From Herbiconiux moechotypicola (GTDB lineage Bacteria; Actinomycetota; Actinomycetes; Actinomycetales; Microbacteriaceae): a stretch of DNA of 40,564 nt. This document shows positions 32,603-39,115 of this stretch, one piece after another. The notes below the pieces were generated by a model, which had not been told where the DNA came from, did not search any database, and saw only the letters and a program-made list of their open reading frames with translations. The stretch is from NCBI RefSeq assembly GCF_024979255.1, contig NZ_JANLCN010000017.1, positions 1 through 40,564 of the forward strand, in the 5' to 3' direction. The translations under genes were made by a program, and so were the position numbers. Every line of letters starts with the position of its first letter. Positions within the stretch are counted from its first letter, which is position 1.

Positions 32603-35500
32603 ATGAGCCCCGCCCCCCGTTCGCGCCGCCCGCTCCGCACCGCCCGCCTCACCGCGACGGCGCTGGCCACCACGGCCGCCCTCATCCTCACCCTCGCCAC
32701 GCCCGCCAACGCAGCCACCCCGGCACCCGCTCCTGAGCCCGTGCCCTCTGCCACCGCTACGCCGACCGCGACGCCGACCCCGACCCTGACGCCGACGCCG
32801 GCCCCGACAACCGCTCCCACAGCCAGTCCCACACCCACCCCCACCCGCACCCCCGGCGCCCCCGTCACCCCCCTCGCCACCCGCACCGAGATCGAACCCA
32901 ACGACACCCCCATCACCGCCACCGCCCTCCCGCTCGGCGACACCGTCACGGGCTCCGTCTTCACCGCCGGCCGCACCTACGAGTACGACTACTACGCCCT
33001 CGACATCCCCGCCGACGGCCGCCTCACCCTCGATCTCCGGTTCGATGAGAATCTCGGTGCCGGCAGCGCCTACACGCTCACCGTGCTCGACGACGCACGC
33101 AACTACCTCTACGACTACACGCTCGACGGCTACCAGTTCGACGGCAGCTTCCTGCGCGACCAGGCGACCTTCCTCGCTCAAGGCCGCTATTACGTGCAGT
33201 TGAGCGCACGCAACACCTGGGCGAGCTGGGGAAAGACCTACACCCTGACCGCGAGGAACTCCCCCGGTCTGGTCGAGACGGAGTTCAACAGCAACACCTC
33301 GTCGGCCGACGCCCTGCCGCTCGGCAAGACGCTCGGCGGTTCGTCGCTGGTGCACAGCACCTACGACTATGACTACTACGCCCTCGACGCCCCTGCCGCC
33401 GGCCGCCTCACTCTCGACTTCCGTTTCGACGGAGACCTCGGGGGCGGCTCCGCCTACGGCCTCACCGTGTACGACAGTTCGCAGAACTACCTCTACAGCT
33501 ACGACCTCGACGGCTTCGACTCCGACGGCAGCTTCCTGCGCGACCAGGCCACTTACGCGGCCAAGGGCCGCTACTACGTGCAGATCTACGGCCGCAACAC
33601 CTGGGCGAGCTGGTCCAAGCCGTACACCCTCGCCGCGCAGGTGACGCCCGGGCTGGTCGAGACCGAGCTGAACAACAATCGCGGCTCGGCCGACGCTCTG
33701 CCGCTCGGCAAGACGCTCGCGGGCTCCTCGCTCGCCCACGGCTCGTACGACTACGACTACTACGCGGTCGACGTCACGACCGCCGGCCGCCTGGGCATCG
33801 ATTTCCGCTTCGACAAGAATCTCGGGGGCGGCTCCGCCTACTCCCTCGCCGTCCTCGACGACGCGCAGAACTACCTCTACAGCTACGATCTCGACGGCTT
33901 CGACTCCGACGGCAGCTTCCTGCGCGACCAGGCCACCTTCGTGGCCAAGGGCCGCTACTACGTGCAGATCTTCGCCCGTAACAGCTGGGCCAGTTGGGGC
34001 AAGCCCTACTCGCTCACGCTCACCAACACGCCCGGCGCGGTCGAGACGGAATTCAACGACACCTCGAATTCCGCCGACGCGCTCCCCCTCGCCACCACCG
34101 TCACGGGTTCGAGCCTCATCCACCGCTCCTACGACCACGACTACTATGCCGTCGACCTCCCCGCCTCCGGCCGGGTCACGCTCGACTTCCGCTATCCCGC
34201 CGGCCTGGCTGGTGGAAGCGTCTACGAGTTCTGGGTCACAGGCCCCACCGGCGCGCAGCTCTTTTCCCACACGTTCTCCGGTACCGAATTCGGCGGAGCG
34301 AACGGCCAGTGGCTGCGCGGCCAGACCATCGAGCTGCCCCGTGGCCGCTCCGTCATCACGGTCTTCGCGCGGCAGAACTGGTCGAGCTGGGGCAAGCCGT
34401 ACAGTCTCACCGTCTCCTACCCGTGGAAGGCGACCCCCACCCCCACGATCTCCGGCACCGCGAAGGTGGGCAGCACCCTCACCGCGAAGCCCGGCACCTG
34501 GAACCCGTCACCCACTCTCAGCTACCAGTGGTTGCGGGGCGGCAAACCGATCTCAGGAGCCACCAAGCCGACGTACACGGCCACGGCGTCGGATGCGGGT
34601 GCCAAGCTGACCGTGTCGGTCACGGGCAAGAAGTCGGGCTACACCACCTCGACGAAGACGAGCGCGGCCGTCACCGTCGCCCCCGGCACCCTCACCGCCA
34701 CCCCGACCCCCACGGTCAAGGGCACCACGAAGGCGGGCAGCACCCTCACCGTCACCACCGGCACCTGGACGCCCGCACCTGTCACGCTGACCTACCAGTG
34801 GCTGAGGGGCGGCAAGCCCATCTCGGGCGCGACGAAGTCAAGCTACACGCTCACGACCACGGATGTGGGCACCGCGATCACCGTCACGGTCACGGGCCGC
34901 AAAGCCGGCTTCACCACCGTGACGAAGACGAGCGCGAAGCTCGCGATCCCGGTTCCGGCCCTCAGCGCCACACCCACCCCGAAGATCTCGGGCACCGCGA
35001 AAGCCGGCAGCACTCTCACGGCACAGCCGGGCACCTGGTCGCCCGCGCCGGTCTCACTCACCTACCAGTGGAGCCGCAACGGCAAGGCGATCACCGGTGC
35101 GACGAAGTCGACCTACAAGCTCACGACGGCGGATGCGGGAACCACGATCACGGTGACGGTCACGGGCAAGAAGGCCGGCTACGCCACCGCGAGCAAGACC
35201 AGCGCGAAGCTCGCGATCCCGCTCGGCACCCTGACCGCCACGCCCACCCCGAAGATCTCGGGCACCCCGAAGGTGGGCAGCACGCTCACGGCTCAGCCGG
35301 GCACGTGGTCGCCCGCGTCGGTGGCGTTGCGCTACCAGTGGTTCCGCAACGGCGTCACCATCTCGGGCGCGACGAAGTCGACCTACAAGGCCGCCACCGC
35401 CGACGTGGGCAAGAAGCTCACCGTCGTCGTGGTGGGCTCGAAGGCCGGTTACGCCACGGTGAAGAAGTCGAGCGCCGCGGTGACGGTGAAGGCGAAGTGA
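32603..35500 (+). CDS. Large secreted repeat protein: four PPC-like and four Ig-like domains
   Basis: 965 residues from the ATG at 32603 with AGAGGA upstream. Residues 1-38: signal peptide ending ANA. Residues 39-92: Thr/Pro/Ala-rich stalk of PTPTPT type. Residues about 95-606: four repeats of about 127 residues, each starting E.E.N...A.ALPLG and holding D.DYYA.D, SFLRDQA and W.SWGK.Y; these resemble bacterial pre-peptidase C-terminal (PPC) domains. Residues about 610-965: four Ig-like repeats with P.ISGT.KVGSTL, PGTW, YQW..G, I.GATKS.Y and GKK.GY. There is no LPXTG or other wall anchor and no catalytic motif. It is likely a surface or matrix protein. Its stop overlaps the lipoprotein start (TGATG). 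Confidence 0.85.
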   Translation: MSPAPRSRRPLRTARLTATALATTAALILTLATPANAATPAPAPEPVPSATATPTATPTPTLTPTPAPTTAPTASPTPTPTRTPGAPVTPLATRTEIEPNDTPITATALPLGDTVTGSVFTAGRTYEYDYYALDIPADGRLTLDLRFDENLGAGSAYTLTVLDDARNYLYDYTLDGYQFDGSFLRDQATFLAQGRYYVQLSARNTWASWGKTYTLTARNSPGLVETEFNSNTSSADALPLGKTLGGSSLVHSTYDYDYYALDAPAAGRLTLDFRFDGDLGGGSAYGLTVYDSSQNYLYSYDLDGFDSDGSFLRDQATYAAKGRYYVQIYGRNTWASWSKPYTLAAQVTPGLVETELNNNRGSADALPLGKTLAGSSLAHGSYDYDYYAVDVTTAGRLGIDFRFDKNLGGGSAYSLAVLDDAQNYLYSYDLDGFDSDGSFLRDQATFVAKGRYYVQIFARNSWASWGKPYSLTLTNTPGAVETEFNDTSNSADALPLATTVTGSSLIHRSYDHDYYAVDLPASGRVTLDFRYPAGLAGGSVYEFWVTGPTGAQLFSHTFSGTEFGGANGQWLRGQTIELPRGRSVITVFARQNWSSWGKPYSLTVSYPWKATPTPTISGTAKVGSTLTAKPGTWNPSPTLSYQWLRGGKPISGATKPTYTATASDAGAKLTVSVTGKKSGYTTSTKTSAAVTVAPGTLTATPTPTVKGTTKAGSTLTVTTGTWTPAPVTLTYQWLRGGKPISGATKSSYTLTTTDVGTAITVTVTGRKAGFTTVTKTSAKLAIPVPALSATPTPKISGTAKAGSTLTAQPGTWSPAPVSLTYQWSRNGKAITGATKSTYKLTTADAGTTITVTVTGKKAGYATASKTSAKLAIPLGTLTATPTPKISGTPKVGSTLTAQPGTWSPASVALRYQWFRNGVTISGATKSTYKAATADVGKKLTVVVVGSKAGYATVKKSSAAVTVKAK
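33481..33936 (+). repeat. Near-identical DNA repeat within the PPC-like domains
   Basis: The 72 bp at 33481-33552 recur at 33865-33936 (384 bp, or 128 codons, apart) with a single C/T difference, encoding the Q-N-Y-L-Y-S-Y...SFLRDQAT block of repeats 2 and 3. Repeats 1 and 4 are much less similar at DNA level. This indicates recent duplication or gene conversion between the second and third domains. Confidence 0.85.
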
Positions 35501-36516
35501 TGCGGCGCCTCCTGCTCGCTTCCCTCGCGTCGGCCGCCGTACTGATCACAGTCGCGGCCTGCTCCACGGGTGCGCCCGCACCCGACGATGCACCGGATGG
35601 CACCGCGACCGACTCGACGTCGGCCGCTGAAGCCGCCCCGAGCATCCGGGACTTCGATTTCGGCAACACCACCTGGCACCAGCTCATGGTGGCACCGAGC
35701 GCGGCGGCCCTCATCGACGGCACCGCGGCCACCGCGAACGGCACGCTGAGCCTCGGCGAGATCGTGTACGGCGACGCGAACGGCGACGGCGTCGAGGATG
35801 CCGCCGTGTCGGTGTCGCTCACGGGCGACACCTGGGCGTTCCACGAGTGGTACCTCTGGCTCACCGGCGCCGACGGCGTTCCCGTGCAGCAACCGGGTTC
35901 GATCTCGTCGGGCAGCCGCTGCGGCACTCTCGCCGAGAGCGTCACCCCGGGGCAGGGCGGGTTCGTGGTGGTGGAGAGAGTGCGCACCAGGGCCGATGAG
36001 GATGCGGGGCTGCCGTGTTCGGATCCCGGCACGGCGGTCGTGGAGCGGCTGGTCACGGCGCGCACCGCCGACACGCTCGACTGCGACTCCCTGGTGCCGT
36101 CGTCGCGCATCTCGAAGACCGCGGCCGAGGGGCAGTCCATCCAGTCAGGATCGCCCTCCCTCGTCATGATCGGGAGCACGACCGGTGAGCGCATCCCGCT
36201 CGAGGGCCTGCACTGCTCGATCGCCTCGGACTGCCTCGACGGCTGCGCCGGCGGCTGGGGATACGCCGCCATCGACGACGCCACTCGGGCGGCCAAGGAG
36301 GCCGATCTCGCCACGTTCGGGTTCACGGCCACCCCGAGCGGCACGGGCACGTCATACGCCTACGCGGGCGAGGCGAACTCGATGGAGACGGACTGGTACG
36401 GCTCGATGCACGACCTCTTCGACAGCGGCTACTGGTTCTACGACTACACCTACGCCTCGCCCGAGGTGGAGGTGCTGCGAGACATCGTGCTGGGCGCGCT
36501 CGGGCCCCAGAGCTGA
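35500..36516 (+). CDS. Lipoprotein of unknown function
   Basis: 338 residues; the ATG overlaps the stop of the repeat protein (TGATG), so the two are coupled. Residues 1-21 are a lipoprotein signal ending VAAC (C21 lipidated), then an Asp/Thr/Ser-rich linker to about 47. The body has GDANGDGVEDAAV at 91-103, a calcium-loop-like (dockerin/FG-GAP) motif, several cysteines (SRCGTL, LPCSDP, LDCDSL, LHCSI, DCLDGC) that could make disulfides outside the cell, and ends in a Trp/Tyr-rich region (DSGYWFYDYTY). The domain is not recognised. Coupling suggests that it works with, or helps anchor, the repeat protein. Confidence 0.82.
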   Translation: MRRLLLASLASAAVLITVAACSTGAPAPDDAPDGTATDSTSAAEAAPSIRDFDFGNTTWHQLMVAPSAAALIDGTAATANGTLSLGEIVYGDANGDGVEDAAVSVSLTGDTWAFHEWYLWLTGADGVPVQQPGSISSGSRCGTLAESVTPGQGGFVVVERVRTRADEDAGLPCSDPGTAVVERLVTARTADTLDCDSLVPSSRISKTAAEGQSIQSGSPSLVMIGSTTGERIPLEGLHCSIASDCLDGCAGGWGYAAIDDATRAAKEADLATFGFTATPSGTGTSYAYAGEANSMETDWYGSMHDLFDSGYWFYDYTYASPEVEVLRDIVLGALGPQS

Positions 36517-36627
36517 GTGTCACCTGTTCTGGGTCCCCATCCCTGACGTGCGTCCGACACTCGGAGAGAACCCAGGGTCGGATGCTCGGGACTGGATAGG
36601 GTCGAGGTTCCACTGAGGAGGAACGCT

Positions 36628-37068
36628 CTGACCAGATCGCCCAAACTGCAGCTCGTCGCCGGCATCCTGCTCGCGCTCTATGTGCTCGGGGTGGCCTACG
36701 TGGTGTTCTGGCCCACGCCGGTGGACTCCGGGTCGCGGGGGGACCTGCTGCGCTTTCTGTCGGTGCTGCACGATCACGGACTACCGCGCTCGATCGGCTA
36801 CTCGGAGGTGGAGTTCGCCGCGAACGTCGCGATGTTCGTGCCGCTGGGGGTGCTGCTCGGCCTGACGCTCGGGCCGCACTGGTGGTGGATCGCGCTCGTG
36901 GTCGGGATCGGGTTCTCGACCTCGATCGAGTTGCTGCAATACTTCTTCCTCCCCGAGCGCTTCGCGACCTACGAAGACGTGGTCGCGAACTCCTTCGGCG
37001 CCGCGCTCGGCACCGTCGTCGCGGGGGCGGTGTATTCGGCGCGGCCGTGGCGGCGGTCTCGCTTGTGA
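36628..37068 (+). CDS. VanZ-family membrane protein with a CTG start
   Basis: 146 residues if translated from CTG at 36628, which has GAGGAGGAA seven bases upstream. The frame is open from 36547, and there is no ATG, GTG or TTG before a GTG at 36682. Starting there would delete the first membrane helix (LQLVAGILLALYVLGVAYVV). VanZ features follow: FWPTPVD, EFAANVAMFVPLGVLLG, TSIELLQYFFLPER with the conserved E, and EDVVANSFGAALG. The family gives low-level teicoplanin resistance in enterococci and is common in actinobacteria with unclear roles. It is the third gene of the surface locus. Confidence 0.8.
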   Translation: MTRSPKLQLVAGILLALYVLGVAYVVFWPTPVDSGSRGDLLRFLSVLHDHGLPRSIGYSEVEFAANVAMFVPLGVLLGLTLGPHWWWIALVVGIGFSTSIELLQYFFLPERFATYEDVVANSFGAALGTVVAGAVYSARPWRRSRL

Positions 37069-37190
37069 GAGAACGCGTGTGAGGACCTGAGCGATGACAC
37101 CTCGGCCACGGTCTCTACAGTTGAGCGCTCCCGCTTGGATTTGCCACTGGGACTTCCACACAGGTGTTGCTTAGTCCTAGTATTCGCTGC

Positions 37191-37661
37191 ATGGAGCCTC
37201 CAAAGCAGGTGCAGCGCCGCACCGTAATCTCAGCAGCTGCATGGTCGTTGCCTGTCATCGCCGTCACGGTCGGCACACCGTTGGTAGCGGCGAGCGTGAC
37301 AGAGGACGTCGTAGTTGCGATCACCACGTATCCGCTCCTTTATGGTCAGCAGGAGGTGACGTTCACCGTATTCAACGACAGCGCCTACGAAACCCAGGGT
37401 GGCGTCACCTTCAGCATCTTCCGTCGCGGCCAGACGACCTTCACAGCCTCTCAGGTACCCGGGGGCTGGCCAACCGTGACCGAACGACAGAATCCCTCGT
37501 CCCTGAGCATCTCCGGGCGAAGGATGGCCGCCGGAGAGGCCTACACGGTCACCCTTGACGCCAATCTGATCCCCAACAGCGTTTACGGAGCAGTGCTCGA
37601 ATACACGCTCATAGTCAACGGCATCATGCTCCACTCCAACGCGGTGGGACTCGACGAATAG
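37191..37661 (+). CDS. Small secreted protein with RR..W..PVIA leader, unknown function (paralogue 3)
   Basis: 156 residues from the ATG at 37191. There is no ribosome binding site, but TAGTAT (37178-37183) sits seven bases before the ATG, as in leaderless promoters. The leader QRRTVISAAAWSLPVIAVTV ends at VAAS. The mature chain (ITTYPLLYGQQEVTFTVFND and then VTFSIFRRGQTTFTA, LEYTLIVNGIML) alternates strands and looks like a beta-sandwich resembling bacterial Ig-like or DUF11-type modules. GC content is lower than in the two paralogues at 28.3-29.5 kb, so it may have come in separately. Confidence 0.75.
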   Translation: MEPPKQVQRRTVISAAAWSLPVIAVTVGTPLVAASVTEDVVVAITTYPLLYGQQEVTFTVFNDSAYETQGGVTFSIFRRGQTTFTASQVPGGWPTVTERQNPSSLSISGRRMAAGEAYTVTLDANLIPNSVYGAVLEYTLIVNGIMLHSNAVGLDE

Positions 37662-37931
37662 CGGAGAAGCCAAGTTCTTGGACCGGTTTGCACAATCAAT
37701 GGCCGCCCGTCGCACCTGTATCTGGGCACTGCTCGAGCGGACGGCTGGTTGGCCCTTCCCCCGCACTGGTGGCTCGAAGAACGCATCAACAGCGGTCGGT
37801 GGTGATCCACTTGCGAAACTCAGCTCGCGTCGGCAGAAAGAGCCTGCAGATAGGGCCGGCGTTTGGCATTTCGCGTGCCTGATTGGTGTGCCGCTAGCGT
37901 TCTCGCACATCGATCACGGGGAGCGGTAAAG
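37662..37931. other. Intergenic stretch without a convincing gene
   Basis: 270 bp, lower in GC than the core. Two overlapping plus-strand frames of 64-83 codons exist (about 37678-37929), but neither has a ribosome binding site, a recognisable motif or a sensible amino-acid pattern. It may be decayed coding DNA or the promoter region of the HNH-like gene. Confidence 0.4.
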
Positions 37932-38813
37932 GTGGCACATCAGTCGGAGCAGCCTGTGGGTGGCAATCTGAAGCCAGCGCTGTTTCATGATACCGAGCCC
38001 GAGAGGTGCCCGCTGTGCCTCACGCCAGGCGTGGACATGACTAAAGAAGACGTGTTCAACTCCTGGCTTCGTAAGTTTCTTGCGGACAAGTCAACGAATC
38101 CGACGGGCTTCCCACCGCGAGTAGTCATCCATATCTGTGAACGGTGCAACAACGAGCTGAGCCGAGTGTTCGACACGCCTGCGTCGAAGGTTCTAAAGCA
38201 CATGATGAACCGGACTCCAGGAGTGCTGACTCGTGAGGAACAGCTAGTTGTGGCCCGCTGGCGCGTGAAGACTGATCTGCTGTACAACCTTCTCCGCACC
38301 GAGACCTTCTACATCGAGGGACCGGAGCCGAAGACTGACGAATCCTATGAGCGTGACCGCGCTATGGTGATGCGAATGCTCGACTCCGAGGGATCCGACC
38401 TGCCCGAAGCGAGCGTTAGAGTCGGAATTGTCGATCCGCTCAATACCACCACGCCTCCGAAGCTCCTGGCGCCCAATTGGCCAAAGGAGTGGAATAGTCA
38501 CGTTCTCAGCAGCGTCGAACCGCTCGGCATTCTTCTCTTCGAGAGCGTGATCTTCTTTCCCGGCCAGCGCGTCGCCTTCACTAAGGACAACCCCCCTAGG
38601 GATGATTTCCCATATCTCGCACCGACGGTGAAAGAGTCGATCCGATGGCCATGCCAGGATCTTCCTGCTGGCACGACGCAGTCGCTTCGTCAGAAAGAGT
38701 GGAAGCACTCTCCCTTCAACATCGTGGGAAAGCATGACGTCTCCGTGATGTACAGTCCGGTGAGCAAGACTCTAATCAGTCCGTTTTCCACGCCCGCGCG
38801 AGAAGAGCAGTGA
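37932..38813 (+). CDS. HNH-like zinc-ribbon protein lacking the catalytic His
   Basis: 293 residues from a GTG (37932) with GGGGAGCGG about seven bases upstream; an upstream in-frame reading to 37863 lacks such a site. C26 and C29 (RCPLC) and C69 and C72 (CERCNN) form a zinc ribbon, with DVFNSWLRKFL (40-50) and NNELSRV between and after. This matches the family of HNH-type proteins that read CxxC..KEH.FP.WL..CxxCNN.L. Here the His after the Glu is Asp40, so nuclease activity is doubtful. The remaining 200 residues are not recognised. GC is clearly below the core genes, which supports recent transfer. Such stand-alone proteins often lie in defence or mobile regions. Confidence 0.65.
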   Translation: MAHQSEQPVGGNLKPALFHDTEPERCPLCLTPGVDMTKEDVFNSWLRKFLADKSTNPTGFPPRVVIHICERCNNELSRVFDTPASKVLKHMMNRTPGVLTREEQLVVARWRVKTDLLYNLLRTETFYIEGPEPKTDESYERDRAMVMRMLDSEGSDLPEASVRVGIVDPLNTTTPPKLLAPNWPKEWNSHVLSSVEPLGILLFESVIFFPGQRVAFTKDNPPRDDFPYLAPTVKESIRWPCQDLPAGTTQSLRQKEWKHSPFNIVGKHDVSVMYSPVSKTLISPFSTPAREEQ

Positions 38814-39115
38814 TCTCGTCATAGAGGGTGTCACACGGACCCCCCCCCGCTTCGCTCGGCGATTGTGCGATGAGGCACATTCGCGCGGCGGGGATTGCTG
38901 ATACCTCGGGCTGCTACTCTTCCCGCAACATCTACAACCCGGTGTGCACCAGCGATGTTGACATCGCATCGATGGATGGCTGTCAGATCACAAACAACGC
39001 GTACTTCGCGACCGAGCGCGATAACAAGACACCTCATTGTTCGACAGATGTGGCCCCCCAATGGGGAGATGCAGGGATCAGCGATCGGTCCGTAGTCTTC
39101 CGTTGGGGGTTGAAG
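38814..39115. other. Intergenic region upstream of the cutinase-like gene
   Basis: 302 bp. It contains a run of nine C (38840-38848) and then a frame that is open and in phase with the cutinase-like gene from an ATG at 38870. That 82-codon extension has no export-signal pattern and would bury the real signal peptide, so I treat it as untranslated. GC is low for this chromosome. No clear terminator was seen after the HNH-like gene. Confidence 0.4.

Noticed and set aside
32285-34270. 661-codon minus-strand frame opposite the PPC repeat protein
   Set aside because: Its repetitive VVVVGAV... pattern is the complement of the plus-strand repeats; no start signal and no domain.
33994-35499. Long plus-strand frame overlapping the repeat protein in another phase and leading into the lipoprotein
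   Set aside because: His- and Arg-rich nonsense up to the ATG at 35500; only the portion from 35500 has a lipoprotein signal, so the lipoprotein was started there.
38840-38848. Run of nine C as a phase-variation switch
   Set aside because: It lies outside any supported reading frame, so slippage would have no clear effect; it may also be a sequencing artefact.
38870-39115. 82-codon in-frame upstream extension of the cutinase-like gene
   Set aside because: It has no motif and would bury a good signal peptide behind it; the ATG at 39116 has its own ribosome binding site.
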